NCBI RefSeq assembly: GCF_035917575.1 | Contig: NZ_CP109090.1 | Span: 4,278,001 to 4,342,000 of the forward strand | DNA from: Streptomyces sp. NBC_01788 | GTDB lineage: Bacteria; Actinomycetota; Actinomycetes; Streptomycetales; Streptomycetaceae | DNA length: 64,000 nt | Direction: 5' to 3' | Shown here: one piece after another, positions 48,640 to 58,020 of the stretch | Layout of the letters: every line of letters begins with the position of its first letter | How positions within the stretch are numbered: the first letter of the stretch is position 1 | Notes under the pieces: generated by a model | Seen by the model: the letters and a program-made list of their open reading frames with translations, nothing else | What the model was told of the DNA's origin: nothing | The model's database searches: none | Made by a program: the position numbers and the translations under genes

Positions 48640-51075
48640 CTAGGCCTCGGTCTCCGCTCCGATCTGAGGCCTCGTCTCCGCCCCCGCCTCCGCCTCCTCC
48701 GTCTCTTCCTCCGGAGCCGCCTTCAGCAGCACCGTCAGCAGACGTACCGCCCCCCTCTTGTGCAGCGGGTCGTTGCCGTTGCCGCACTTGGGGGACTGGA
48801 TGCAGGACGGGCAGCCGGAGTCGCACTCGCAGGAGGCGATGGCCTCGCGGGTGGCGGAGAGCCAGGCGCGCGCGGTGTGGAAGGCGCGCTCGGCGAAGCC
48901 CGCGCCGCCCGGATGGCCGTCGTAGACGAAGACCGTGGGCAGCCGCGTGTCGGGGTGCAGCGGGACGGACACGCCGCCGATGTCCCAGCGGTCGCAGGTG
49001 GCGAACAGGGGCAGCATGCCGATCGACGCGTGCTCCGCCGCGTGCAGGGCGCCGCCGAGGATCTCCGGGTTGACGCGGGCCTCGTCGAGCTGGTCCTCGG
49101 TGACCGTCCACCACACCGCGCGGGTGCGCAGCGTACGAGGAGGGAGGTCGAGTTTCGTCTCGCCGAGCACTTCGCCGGTGATGACACGTCTGCGCAGGAA
49201 GGAGACCACCTGGTTGGTGACCTCGACGGAGCCGTAGCACAGGCGGCCGTCGCCCCAGGGCACCTCGGTGTCCGTCTCCAGGACGGAGATCGCCGTCGTG
49301 TCGCGGGCGACCGTGGTGTACGGCGGGGCGGCCTCCTCGACCAGGGCGACCGAGTCGTCCAGGTCGAGGGAGCGCACCAGGTACGTGCGGCCCTGGTGCA
49401 GATGGACCGCGCCCTCGTGGACCGAGGTGTGCGCGGCGCCCGCGTCGACCGTGCCGAGCAGCCGGCCGGTGCCGGACTCGACGATCTGCACCGGCCGTCC
49501 GCCCTCGCCGCGGATGTCGGTGAGGTCCGCGGCCCGTTCCCGGCGGGTCCAGTGCCAGGCCTTCGTCCGGCGGCGCAGCAGCTTCGCGGCCTCCAGCTGC
49601 GGCAGCAGCTCGGCGCAGGCCGGGCCGAACAGTTCGGTGTCCTCGTCGGTGAGCGGCAGCTCGGCGGCGGCCGCGCACAGGTGCGGGGCGAGGACGTACG
49701 GGTTGTCGGGGTCGAGGACCGTGGACTCGACCGGCTGGTCGAACAGGGCCTCGGGATGGTGGACGAGGAAGGTGTCCAACGGGTCGTCGCGGGCGACCAG
49801 CACAGCGAGGGCGCCCTGACCGGAGCGTCCCGCGCGGCCCGCCTGCTGCCACAGGGAGGCGCGGGTGCCCGGGTAACCGGCGATCAGCACGGCGTCCAGG
49901 CCGGACACGTCCACGCCCAGTTCCAGGGCGGTCGTGGCGGCCAGGCCCAGGAGTTCGCCGGAGTGCAGGGCGCGTTCCAGGGCGCGACGCTCCTCGGGCA
50001 GGTAGCCGCCCCGGTAGGCCGCGACACGCCGGGAGAGCGGCCGGTCGATCTCGGCCAGCCGCTCCTGGGCGATCACCGAGATCAGCTCGGCGCCGCGCCG
50101 GGACCGTACGAAGGCGACCGAACGCACGCCCTGGAGGGCGAGGTCGGTCAGCAGGTCCGCCGTCTCGGCGGTGGCGGTACGCCGGACGGGCGCGCCCCGT
50201 TCGCCCCGCAGCTCGGTCAGCGGGGGCTCCCAGAGGGCGAACACCAGTTCACCGCGGGGTGAGGCGTCGTCGGCCACCTCCACCACGGGCACGCCGGTGA
50301 GACGGCGTGCGGCCACCGCGGGCTCCGCCGCGGTCGCCGAGGCCAGCAGGAAGACCGGAGAGGCGCCGTAGCGCGCGCACAGCCGGCGCAGTCGGCGCAG
50401 GACCTGGGCGACATGGGAGCCGAAGACGCCGCGGTAGGTGTGGCACTCGTCGATGACGACGTACTTCAGGGCCCGCAGGAAGGAGGACCAGCGCGGGTGC
50501 GAGGGCAGGATCCCGCGGTGCAGCATGTCGGGGTTGGTCAGGACGTGGTTGGCGTACTGGCGGATCCACTCGCGTTCCTCGGGCGGGGTGTCGCCGTCGT
50601 ACACCGCGGGGCGTACGGCCTTGCCCAGCGGCCGGGCGAGTTCCTTCACCGCGCGGCACTGGTCGGCCGCGAGGGCCTTGGTGGGGGCCAGGTACAGGGT
50701 GGTGGCGCCGCGGCCGTTGGCCGCCTCGGAACCGTCCAGCAGCGTCGAGAGCACCGGGACGAGGTAGGCCAGAGACTTGCCGGACGCGGTGCCGGTGGCG
50801 ACGACGACGGAGTCACCGTCCAGGGCGTGTTCCGCGGCGCGCGCCTGGTGCGCCCACGGGTGCTCGATCCCGCACGCCTGGACCGCCGCGATCACCTCCG
50901 GCCGAATCCGGTCGGGCCAGACGGCATGGCGCCCCGCGCGCGGGGGCAAGTGCTCCGTATGAGTGATGCGCGCAGCCCGGCTCTGCCCCGCGGCGAGCCG
51001 GTCGAGGACCGTGCCCGGCGCCAGGCGGGTGACGGGGGCAGCCGGGGATCGATCGGATCGGTGATTCTTGGCCAT
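48640..51075 (-). CDS. Helicase/secretion-neighbourhood DEAD/DEAH helicase (Lhr/YprA-like) with DUF1998
   Basis: 811 residues from ATG 51075 (an in-frame ATG at 51156 is possible but close to bldG's promoter). ATGTASGKSLAYLVPVL is Walker A (about 95), VIDECHTYRGVFGSH the DECH box (about 207). Helicase motifs follow, FVRSRRGAELISVIAQERL and QQAGRAGRSGQGALAVLVA. The C-terminal DUF1998 domain has a Cys cluster, CECDSGCPSCIQSPKCG (near 745), probably metal or Fe-S. This conserved actinobacterial DEAD/DEAH helicase resembles mitomycin-repair YprA/MrfA. Conserved neighbour of the Tad cluster; role in DNA repair is family-based. Confidence 0.85.
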   Translation of the reverse strand: MAKNHRSDRSPAAPVTRLAPGTVLDRLAAGQSRAARITHTEHLPPRAGRHAVWPDRIRPEVIAAVQACGIEHPWAHQARAAEHALDGDSVVVATGTASGKSLAYLVPVLSTLLDGSEAANGRGATTLYLAPTKALAADQCRAVKELARPLGKAVRPAVYDGDTPPEEREWIRQYANHVLTNPDMLHRGILPSHPRWSSFLRALKYVVIDECHTYRGVFGSHVAQVLRRLRRLCARYGASPVFLLASATAAEPAVAARRLTGVPVVEVADDASPRGELVFALWEPPLTELRGERGAPVRRTATAETADLLTDLALQGVRSVAFVRSRRGAELISVIAQERLAEIDRPLSRRVAAYRGGYLPEERRALERALHSGELLGLAATTALELGVDVSGLDAVLIAGYPGTRASLWQQAGRAGRSGQGALAVLVARDDPLDTFLVHHPEALFDQPVESTVLDPDNPYVLAPHLCAAAAELPLTDEDTELFGPACAELLPQLEAAKLLRRRTKAWHWTRRERAADLTDIRGEGGRPVQIVESGTGRLLGTVDAGAAHTSVHEGAVHLHQGRTYLVRSLDLDDSVALVEEAAPPYTTVARDTTAISVLETDTEVPWGDGRLCYGSVEVTNQVVSFLRRRVITGEVLGETKLDLPPRTLRTRAVWWTVTEDQLDEARVNPEILGGALHAAEHASIGMLPLFATCDRWDIGGVSVPLHPDTRLPTVFVYDGHPGGAGFAERAFHTARAWLSATREAIASCECDSGCPSCIQSPKCGNGNDPLHKRGAVRLLTVLLKAAPEEETEEAEAGAETRPQIGAETEA

Positions 51076-51238
51076 CGGCACCGAGTCTGTCACCGACGTG
51101 CAGGACAATGGGACCAAGGCGTCGTGCACGCCTGCCGGTAAGTGATTGAATGCCATCGCGGCTGGCGAACCGTCCCGGGGGCTTCAAGCCGAGGTGTCCT
51201 GAGGGGCGACCGCTCGATAGCAAGGTGCTGGAGGATCC

Positions 51239-51580
51239 GTGGACCTGTCCCTGTCGACCCGTACCGTCGGCGATCGTACGGTCGTCGAGGTCGGTGGCGA
51301 AATCGACGTATATACCGCGCCCAAGCTGCGCGAGCAGCTGGTCGAGCTTGTGAACGACGGGAATTTCCACCTCGTCGTCGACATGGAGGGCGTGGACTTC
51401 CTCGACTCCACCGGGCTCGGCGTACTGGTCGGTGGCCTGAAGCGAGTGCGTGCCCATGAGGGCTCGCTGCGCCTGGTGTGCAACCAGGAGCGCATTCTCA
51501 AGATCTTCCGTATCACCGGTCTCACCAAGGTGTTCCCGATCCACACCTCGGTGGACGAAGCGGTGGCAGCCACCGACTGA
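51239..51580 (+). CDS. bldG: Anti-anti-sigma factor BldG
   Basis: 113 residues from GTG 51239 (GGAG upstream). STAS domain: [20 protein letters not shown] and [20 protein letters not shown], with phospho-acceptor Ser57 in DSTGLG. When unphosphorylated it captures anti-sigma factors such as its neighbour and UshX, releasing sigma factors for aerial growth and antibiotic production; null mutants are bald. Co-transcribed with the ATP-binding gene downstream, as in S. coelicolor. Confidence 0.97.
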   Translation: MDLSLSTRTVGDRTVVEVGGEIDVYTAPKLREQLVELVNDGNFHLVVDMEGVDFLDSTGLGVLVGGLKRVRAHEGSLRLVCNQERILKIFRITGLTKVFPIHTSVDEAVAATD

Positions 51581-51685
51581 CCGCCGGCCCCGGGCCGGTG
51601 ACCGGGGCGGAAGAGTCCAAGCGGAGGCCGGGCATTTCGGCGGCCCGGCCCTCCGGCAGCACGCCCGTAGCTCCGAGGGGGATGC

Positions 51686-52120
51686 ATGGCCACCGTCGAA
51701 CTCCGTTTCAGCGCGCTGCCCGAGCACGTCAGGACCGCCCGTCTGGTGGCGGCAGCGGTGGCGCGCAGGGCCGGAGTGGACGAGGCCGTCCTCGACGAGG
51801 TCAGACTCGCCGTCGGCGAGGCCTGCACGCGGGCTGTGGGGCTGCATCGCAACAGCGGGATCTCGGCACCGGTGAAGGTGATGCTGACCGAGGAGGAGAA
51901 GCAGTTCTCCATCGAGGTCGGCGACGAGGCCCGGCACGCGCCGTTCCACGCCGGGGATGCCCCGGGCGTGGTGGACGAGGCTGAAGCCGAGGAGGACGAG
52001 ATGGGCCTCGCGGTCATCAGCGGCCTCGTCGACGATGTGGAGGTCTCTGCAGGGGAGCATGGCGGGCTGATCAAGATGACCTGGCCGACCACGCCGCCGC
52101 CGGTCGCGACGCTCCCCTGA
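51686..52120 (+). CDS. BldG-partner ATP-binding anti-sigma factor-like protein
   Basis: 144 residues from ATG 51686 (GAGGGGG upstream). EVRLAVGEACTRAVGLH is the N-box of GHKL kinase-like anti-sigma factors (RsbW/SpoIIAB family); the G1/G2-like region is degenerate (VGDEARHAPFH) and an acidic insert EAEAEEDEMGLAVISGLVDD is longer than usual. Known in S. coelicolor as the ORF3/ApgA product that interacts with BldG. It lies 105 bp after bldG on the same strand and ends before a strong terminator. Confidence 0.85.
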   Translation: MATVELRFSALPEHVRTARLVAAAVARRAGVDEAVLDEVRLAVGEACTRAVGLHRNSGISAPVKVMLTEEEKQFSIEVGDEARHAPFHAGDAPGVVDEAEAEEDEMGLAVISGLVDDVEVSAGEHGGLIKMTWPTTPPPVATLP

Positions 52121-52149
52121 CCCACCTCACCCGTTCGGCGCACTACATG

Positions 52150-52172
52150 AGGGCCCTGCTTCGCAGGGCCCT
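52150..52172 (+). terminator. Terminator after the bldG operon
   Basis: AGGGCCCTGC (52150-52159) and GCAGGGCCCT (52163-52172), loop TTC, followed by TCTTGTTG; a classic intrinsic terminator. Confidence 0.85.
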
Positions 52173-52433
52173 TCTTGTTGCGTGACCGCCTCCACCAGGT
52201 ACATTTGAATTCGTGAATGAATTCACGACCTGTCGGCAGATCATTTGATCAATCATTGATCGCGGGTCAATGGTTTTGAACCATTACCTCTTTCGGGTTC
52301 CGTGGCGTGACGTCGATCATTTGCTGAAGAGCAGGTGAAGGGCAATTCGGTTCGCCGCGCTCTGTTTTGATCAGGTTCCGCTACCTACAATCCGTCCACA
52401 TCTTGAGCTCAGCCCAAGCGTCAAGGAGGACGA
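52173..52433. promoter_or_regulatory. AT-rich promoter region of hppA
   Basis: 260 bp, the most AT-rich stretch in the right half. It holds AATGGTT-TTG-AACCATT (52269-52285), GAATTC and GATCA words in near-palindromic order (52205-52255), and TACAAT (52386-52391) as a likely -10, 43 bp before the ribosome site AAGGAGGA. No regulator assigned. Confidence 0.55.
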
Positions 52434-54836
52434 ATGGCGGGGCTTTCTACCCCTCAGCAGTCAGGTCACCCCACAACCTTCGCAGCTGCAGTGTTGACCA
52501 ATGACAATCGGATCATCGTGGCGGTCATCGCAGCCGTCGCGCTGGCCGCGCTCGTGGTCGCGGGCATCCTGGTGCGCCAGGTGCTGGCAGCGGGCGAGGG
52601 CACCAGCAGCATGAAGAAGATCGCGGAAGCGGTCCAGGAAGGCGCGAACGCCTATCTGGGCCGTCAGCTGCGCACGCTCGGCGTATTCGCCGTGATCGTT
52701 TTCTTCCTGCTCTTGCTGCTGCCTGCGGACGACTGGAATCAGCGCGCCGGACGATCGGTGTTCTTTCTGATCGGAGCCGCCTTCTCGGCGGCGACCGGCT
52801 ATATCGGCATGTGGCTCGCCGTGCGCAGCAATGTACGTGTCGCCGCGGCGGCCCGGGAAGCGACCCCTTCGGCGGGTGAGCCGGAAAAGGATCTCACCGC
52901 CGTCTCGCACAAGGCCATGAAGATCGCTTTTCGCACCGGCGGTGTCGTCGGCATGTTCACGGTGGGGCTCGGCCTGCTCGGCGCCTCCTGTGTGGTGCTG
53001 GTGTACGCGGCCGACGCGCCGAAGGTGCTGGAGGGCTTCGGCCTCGGTGCCGCGCTGATCGCGATGTTCATGCGGGTGGGCGGCGGCATCTTCACCAAGG
53101 CCGCCGACGTCGGCGCCGACCTGGTCGGCAAGGTCGAGCAGGGCATTCCGGAGGATGATCCTCGCAATGCCGCGACCATCGCCGACAACGTGGGCGACAA
53201 CGTCGGCGACTGCGCGGGCATGGCGGCCGACCTCTTCGAGTCGTACGCCGTCACGCTGGTCGCCGCGCTCATCCTGGGCAAGGCGGCCTTCGGCAACGAC
53301 GGACTCGCCTTCCCGCTGCTGGTGCCGGCCATCGGCGTGATCACCGCGATGATCGGGATCTTCGCGGTGGCGCCGCGCCGCGCCGACCGCAGCGGCATGA
53401 GCGCGATCAACCGCGGCTTCTTCATCTCCGCGGTGATCTCACTCGCCCTGGTCGCGGTCGCCGTCTTCCTCTACCTGCCGTCGACGTACTCCGGTCTCAC
53501 CGGCGTCACCGACGCGACGATCAGGGGCAAGGACGGCGACCCGCGGATCCTCGCCCTGGTCGCGGTCGGGATCGGCATCCTGCTGGCCGCGGTGATCCAG
53601 CAGCTGACCGGCTACTTCACCGAGACCACCCGGCGGCCGGTCAGAGACATCGGCAAGACCTCGCTCACCGGCCCGGCCACGGTCGTCCTCGCCGGTGTCT
53701 CCGTCGGCCTGGAGTCGGCGGTCTACACCGCCCTGCTGATCGGCCTCAGCGTGTACGGGGCCTTCCTGCTCGGCGGTACGTCGATCATGCTGGCACTGTT
53801 CGCGGTGGCGCTGGCCGGCACCGGACTGCTCACCACGGTCGGCGTGATCGTCGCCATGGACACCTTCGGCCCGGTCTCCGACAACGCCCAGGGCATCGCC
53901 GAGATGTCCGGCGACGTCGAGGGCGCGGGCGCCCAGGTGCTCACCAACCTGGACGCGGTGGGCAACACCACCAAGGCCATCACCAAGGGCATCGCCATCG
54001 CCACCGCCGTGCTCGCGGCCTCGGCGCTCTTCGGGTCGTACCGGGACGCCATCACCACAGGCGCGCGTGACGTCGGGGAGAAACTGACCGGCTCGGGCGC
54101 GCCGATGACGCTGACCATGGACATCTCGCAGCCCAACAACCTGGTCGGCCTCATCGCCGGCGCGGCGGTCGTCTTCCTCTTCTCGGGGCTGGCGATCAAC
54201 GCGGTGTCCCGGTCGGCCGGTTCGGTGGTGTTCGAGGTGCGCCGGCAGTTCCGCGAGAAGCCCGGGATCATGGACTTCAGCGAGAAGCCGGAGTACGGCA
54301 AGGTCGTCGACATCTGCACCAAGGACGCCCTGCGCGAACTCGCCACGCCCGGGCTGCTCGCCGTCATGGCGCCCATCTTCATCGGGTTCACGCTCGGGGT
54401 CGGTGCGCTGGGCGCCTACCTCGCGGGCGCGATCGGCGCGGGCACGCTGATGGCGGTGTTCCTCGCCAACTCCGGTGGCGCCTGGGACAACGCCAAGAAG
54501 CTCGTCGAGGACGGCCACCACGGCGGCAAGGGCAGCGTGGCCCATGAGGCCACGGTGATCGGGGACACGGTGGGCGATCCCTTCAAGGACACCGCCGGCC
54601 CCGCGATCAACCCGCTGCTGAAGGTGATGAACCTGGTGTCGCTGCTCATCGCGCCCGCGGTCATCAAGTTCTCCTACGGCAGCGACAAGAGCCTCGGAGT
54701 GCGGATCGCGGTCGCGGTCCTGTCGCTGGCCGTGATCGTCGGCGCGGTCTACATCTCCAAGCGGCGCGGCATCGCCGTGGGGGACGACGACTCCGAAACG
54801 GTCTCCAAGTCAGCCGATGCCGCGGTGGTGTCGTAG
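52434..54836 (+). CDS. hppA: K+-independent H+-translocating pyrophosphatase
   Basis: 800 residues, about sixteen membrane helices. The PPi site is DVGADLVGKVEQGIPEDDP and NAATIADNVGDNVGDCAGMA. GNTTKAITKG near 513 has Lys514, the marker of K+-independent enzymes. DTVGDPFKDTAGPAINPL gives the third conserved acidic loop. It hydrolyses pyrophosphate and pumps protons (possibly Na+) out of the cytoplasm. AAGGAGGAC lies 4-12 bp upstream. No gene fusion or break. Confidence 0.95.
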   Translation: MAGLSTPQQSGHPTTFAAAVLTNDNRIIVAVIAAVALAALVVAGILVRQVLAAGEGTSSMKKIAEAVQEGANAYLGRQLRTLGVFAVIVFFLLLLLPADDWNQRAGRSVFFLIGAAFSAATGYIGMWLAVRSNVRVAAAAREATPSAGEPEKDLTAVSHKAMKIAFRTGGVVGMFTVGLGLLGASCVVLVYAADAPKVLEGFGLGAALIAMFMRVGGGIFTKAADVGADLVGKVEQGIPEDDPRNAATIADNVGDNVGDCAGMAADLFESYAVTLVAALILGKAAFGNDGLAFPLLVPAIGVITAMIGIFAVAPRRADRSGMSAINRGFFISAVISLALVAVAVFLYLPSTYSGLTGVTDATIRGKDGDPRILALVAVGIGILLAAVIQQLTGYFTETTRRPVRDIGKTSLTGPATVVLAGVSVGLESAVYTALLIGLSVYGAFLLGGTSIMLALFAVALAGTGLLTTVGVIVAMDTFGPVSDNAQGIAEMSGDVEGAGAQVLTNLDAVGNTTKAITKGIAIATAVLAASALFGSYRDAITTGARDVGEKLTGSGAPMTLTMDISQPNNLVGLIAGAAVVFLFSGLAINAVSRSAGSVVFEVRRQFREKPGIMDFSEKPEYGKVVDICTKDALRELATPGLLAVMAPIFIGFTLGVGALGAYLAGAIGAGTLMAVFLANSGGAWDNAKKLVEDGHHGGKGSVAHEATVIGDTVGDPFKDTAGPAINPLLKVMNLVSLLIAPAVIKFSYGSDKSLGVRIAVAVLSLAVIVGAVYISKRRGIAVGDDDSETVSKSADAAVVS

Positions 54837-54866
54837 ACGGTCTCATCCCGGGCCCAGCTCAGGAGA

Positions 54867-54901
54867 CGGGCGGGCGGCGCGTACGACGCGTCGCCCGCCC
54901 G
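54867..54901. terminator. Terminator after hppA
   Basis: CGGGCGGGCG (54867-54876) and CGCCCGCCCG (54892-54901) with inner GCGCGT/ACGCG-type pairing. Confidence 0.75.
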
Positions 54902-55045
54902 CCGCGTGTGCGGACGCTCCCAGTGAGCCTTCTCTCGCTTGGTGCAAATGGCCTCAAGACACCACACAAGGGGCGACCGACTCGCTGGTGCGGCCGACAC
55001 GGCGTGTATGTTCCGGGGCCGAGGGCCATGGAAGGGACCAAACCG

Positions 55046-55645
55046 GTGAACAAGAAGCTCGCGGCCGCATTGTCCGGCGGTGCGGTACTCGTGCTGGCAC
55101 TGACGGGCTGCACCAACAGCGCTGCCGACAGCAAGAGCGACGCGCTGAACGCCTGGGCCAAGCAGGTGTGCGACGCGGTGCAGCCGCAGGCGAAGAAGAT
55201 CGAGGCCGCGAACACCGCCATCCAGAAGGAGACCTCGGACAACAGCGCGCCGGCCCAGGTCCAGAAGACCGACGCGCAGGCCTTCCAGGACATGGCCGAC
55301 GCCTACAAGGCCATCGGGCAGGCCGTGAACACGGCCGGCGCGCCCGAGGTCGACAACGGCCAGAAGAAGCAGCAGGACGCGGTCAAGGAGCTCAACGGCC
55401 TGTCGGCCTCGTACACCTCCCTGAAGGAGCAGGTGGACAAGCTCGACACCAAGAACCAGGCCAAGTTCGCGGACGGCCTCAAGGACATCGCCACCCGGCT
55501 GGACAAGCTGAGCCGGACCGGGAACGACGCGCTGAAGAACCTCGAGGAGGGCGACGTCGGCAGGGCGATGGCCCAGCAGCCGAGCTGCAAGTCCGCCTCA
55601 GCCACCCCGTCCGGTTCCGCCTCGTCCCCGGCGACGAACGGCTGA
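55046..55645 (+). CDS. Small secreted lipoprotein
   Basis: 199 residues from GTG 55046 (GGAAGGGACC upstream; ATG 55028 would add six residues). Signal peptide NKKLAAALSGGAVLVLALTG then lipobox Cys at 22 (LTGC). The mature part is helical and Lys/Gln/Ala-rich (AKKIEAANTAIQKETSDN, LKEQVDKLDTKNQ), possibly a coiled coil, ending Ser/Pro-rich. No enzyme motif. Conserved between hppA and the methyltransferase in Streptomyces; function unknown. Confidence 0.8.
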   Translation: MNKKLAAALSGGAVLVLALTGCTNSAADSKSDALNAWAKQVCDAVQPQAKKIEAANTAIQKETSDNSAPAQVQKTDAQAFQDMADAYKAIGQAVNTAGAPEVDNGQKKQQDAVKELNGLSASYTSLKEQVDKLDTKNQAKFADGLKDIATRLDKLSRTGNDALKNLEEGDVGRAMAQQPSCKSASATPSGSASSPATNG

Positions 55646-55716
55646 CGTACGCAGACGCACGACGCGCGCCGAGACGCGCGCGTGCGCTGTCGGAGTGAGC
55701 CGACACAATGGGGGGC

Positions 55717-57261
55717 GTGAGTGACACCAGCCTGCCCGCACTGCCCGCCTCCGACCGACCGGACGTCGCCGCCCGGCTCAGGGACGCCCTGCTCGGCGCC
55801 TCCTTCACCGCCGACGGACTGCTCGAACTGCTCGGCGCGCCCGCGTACGCCGCGCTGGCGCGCAGCGAGACCGTACCCGCGATGCGGGCCACACGCGGCG
55901 ACACGCCGCTGGAGCTTCTGGTCCGGCTGTTCCTGCTCCAGCAGCCGGTGCCGTACGCGCGCGTGGCGGACGTCCTGCCCGCCGAGGCGTGCCTGGAGAC
56001 CGGCTGGCTGGTGCGCGTCGGCGCGGACGAGGTAGCCGCGGCCGTGGACGTCCGGCCCTACGGCGGACTCGACGGCGAGGACTGGTTCATCGTGTCCGAC
56101 CTGGGCTGTGCGGTGGGCGGCGCGGGCGGGATCGGCAGCCGGGACGAGGGGGTCGTCCTCGGCGTCGGCGGCGCCTCCACGACCCTGGCCGGCATCACGG
56201 TCCGCACGCCGGTCGGCTCCGCGCTCGACCTCGGCACCGGCTCCGGCATCCAGGCGCTGCACGCCGGCCGGCACGCCACGCGCGTGACCGCGACCGACGT
56301 CAATCCGCGCGCGCTGCACATCACCGCCCTGACGCTGGCGCTGTCCGGCGCGCGGGCCGCCGATCTGCGCCAGGGCTCGCTGTTCGAGCCGGTCCATGAC
56401 GACGAGCGGTTCGACCTGATCGTGTCGAACCCGCCCTTCGTGATCTCCCCGGGCGCCCGGCTGACGTACCGCGACGGCGGGATGGCTGGGGACGATCTGT
56501 GCCGCACGCTCGTCCAGGAGGCGGGCGACCGGCTGAACGAGGGCGGATTCGCGCAGTTCCTCGCCAACTGGCAGCACGTCGAGGGCGAGGACTGGCAGGA
56601 CAGGCTCAGGTCCTGGGTGCCCCGCGGGTGCGACGCGTGGATCGTGCAGCGCGAGGTGCAGGACGTCACGCAGTACGCCGAGCTGTGGCTGAGGGACGCG
56701 GGCGACCACCGCGGTGACGCCGCGGAGTACCAGGAGCGGTACGACGTCTGGCTGGAGGAGTTCGAGGCGCGCAAGGTCAGGGCCGTGGGCTTTGGCTGGA
56801 TCACGCTGCGCAGGACAAGCTCCGCGACGCCCTCGATCACCGTGGAGGAGTGGCCGCACCCGGTGGAGCAGCCGCTCGGCGACACCGTCCAGGCGCACTT
56901 CGCCCGCGTCGACTACCTGCGGGAACACGACGACGCCGCCCTGCTCGACGGTCACTTCCGGCTCGTGCGCGAGGTGGTCCAGGAGCAGGTCGGACTGCCC
57001 GGCGCCGAGGACCCCGAGCATGTCGTGCTGCGCCAGAACCGGGGGATGCGCCGGGCCACCGCGGTGGACACGGTGGGCGCCGGCTTCGCCGGTGTCTGCG
57101 ACGGCACGCTGAGCGCCGGCCGCATCCTGGACGCCATCGCCCAGCTGATGGGCGAGAGTCCGCTTCTCCTGCGCGACCGCACACCGGCCCAGATCCGCCT
57201 GTTGGTGGAGCAGGGTTTCATCGAACCGGCGCAGAAACCGGGGGAAGAACCGGCTCAGTGA
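55717..57261 (+). CDS. Class I SAM-dependent methyltransferase, NPPF type
   Basis: 514 residues from GTG 55717 (GGGGGG upstream; ATG 55708 adds three residues). An N-terminal helical domain (about 1-130) precedes the methyltransferase fold: SALDLGTGSGIQALHAG (about 170), TATDVNPRALHITALTLALS and FDLIVSNPPFVISPGARLTY, NPPF being the N6- or N5-glutamine-type motif. The C-terminal 170 residues form a separate domain. The family (DUF7059/DUF7782-type) is common in actinomycetes; the substrate is unknown but the NPPF motif suggests an amide or exocyclic amine acceptor. Confidence 0.82.
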   Translation: MSDTSLPALPASDRPDVAARLRDALLGASFTADGLLELLGAPAYAALARSETVPAMRATRGDTPLELLVRLFLLQQPVPYARVADVLPAEACLETGWLVRVGADEVAAAVDVRPYGGLDGEDWFIVSDLGCAVGGAGGIGSRDEGVVLGVGGASTTLAGITVRTPVGSALDLGTGSGIQALHAGRHATRVTATDVNPRALHITALTLALSGARAADLRQGSLFEPVHDDERFDLIVSNPPFVISPGARLTYRDGGMAGDDLCRTLVQEAGDRLNEGGFAQFLANWQHVEGEDWQDRLRSWVPRGCDAWIVQREVQDVTQYAELWLRDAGDHRGDAAEYQERYDVWLEEFEARKVRAVGFGWITLRRTSSATPSITVEEWPHPVEQPLGDTVQAHFARVDYLREHDDAALLDGHFRLVREVVQEQVGLPGAEDPEHVVLRQNRGMRRATAVDTVGAGFAGVCDGTLSAGRILDAIAQLMGESPLLLRDRTPAQIRLLVEQGFIEPAQKPGEEPAQ

Positions 57262-57574
57262 CCGGTTCGGCGACCGGATCAGTGATCGGTTCGAGCGACC
57301 GGTGAGGCTGCGGGGGCGACGGCGAGTTCTCGTCGTTTCCGCGGCCTGTCAGTCCGTTTCGATCGGGCTCGGCCATGCTTTTCGATCCTTGCCTGGGGTC
57401 GGGCGGGAAAAGGCGGAAAAAAAAGCGGAGAACTTGATTCCCGTCACGTGCGGAAGGGGTGGGAGCACCGCCCCGGGAAGCGGGCCGACTCGTGTTCACC
57501 GCGGGTTCGTGCCGTCGTCGCCCGCGGCTGTCAGCCTCCCGTACCGGGGCACGCGGGGACGGGAGAGCACGTAC
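57262..57574. other. Gap with reiterated CGACCGG words and an A-rich tract
   Basis: About 310 bp. At the start, short repeats built on gACCGGttCGg and gATCGGttCGa recur (57259-57304). At 57408-57432 is an A-rich patch with eight successive A, very unusual for this genome. No gene seen. Confidence 0.4.
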
Positions 57575-57772
57575 ATGGAGAGCGGTCCGGCGATCTTCAC
57601 GGGAACGGTGTTCTCCCTGTTCGGAGCAGCCTTGTTGGGGTGGACGGCGGTCCGGGTCCGGCACCGGGAGACCATCGCCGCCGGCCTGCCGCGCACCGCG
57701 TCGGCGACCGTCGCGACCCTGGCCGCCGTGACCGCCCTGACCCTCGGCGTGTGGTGCTTCGGGCGGCTGTGA
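57575..57772 (+). CDS. Small two-helix membrane protein
   Basis: 65 residues from ATG 57575 (GGGAGAG upstream). Two helices: AIFTGTVFSLFGAALLGWTAV and ASATVATLAAVTALTLGVWC, with a basic loop (RVRHRETIAAG). No family recognised. High third-position GC supports coding. About 250 bp before topA on the same strand. Confidence 0.55.
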   Translation: MESGPAIFTGTVFSLFGAALLGWTAVRVRHRETIAAGLPRTASATVATLAAVTALTLGVWCFGRL

Positions 57773-58020
57773 GAGCCGCGGCGCCTGTCCGGTCTCCGTA
57801 ACTGAGAAATCACCCTCCGCATCAGCGCGAACGGCCTGGTGAGCACTCCGGGCGGCAGGAAGGGGGGTAGTCGGGTTACCGTTCGAGTGGCCGTTGCGGG
57901 CTTTTCCCGTTTGACACGGGGGCGGGATGTACCGTCACACTCCGCAGCGTCACCACGACCCGACCCCCGGGAAATCAAGGCCTGGGGAGGCCCCAGCGTC
58001 GACCGGAGAGAAGAGCGAAG

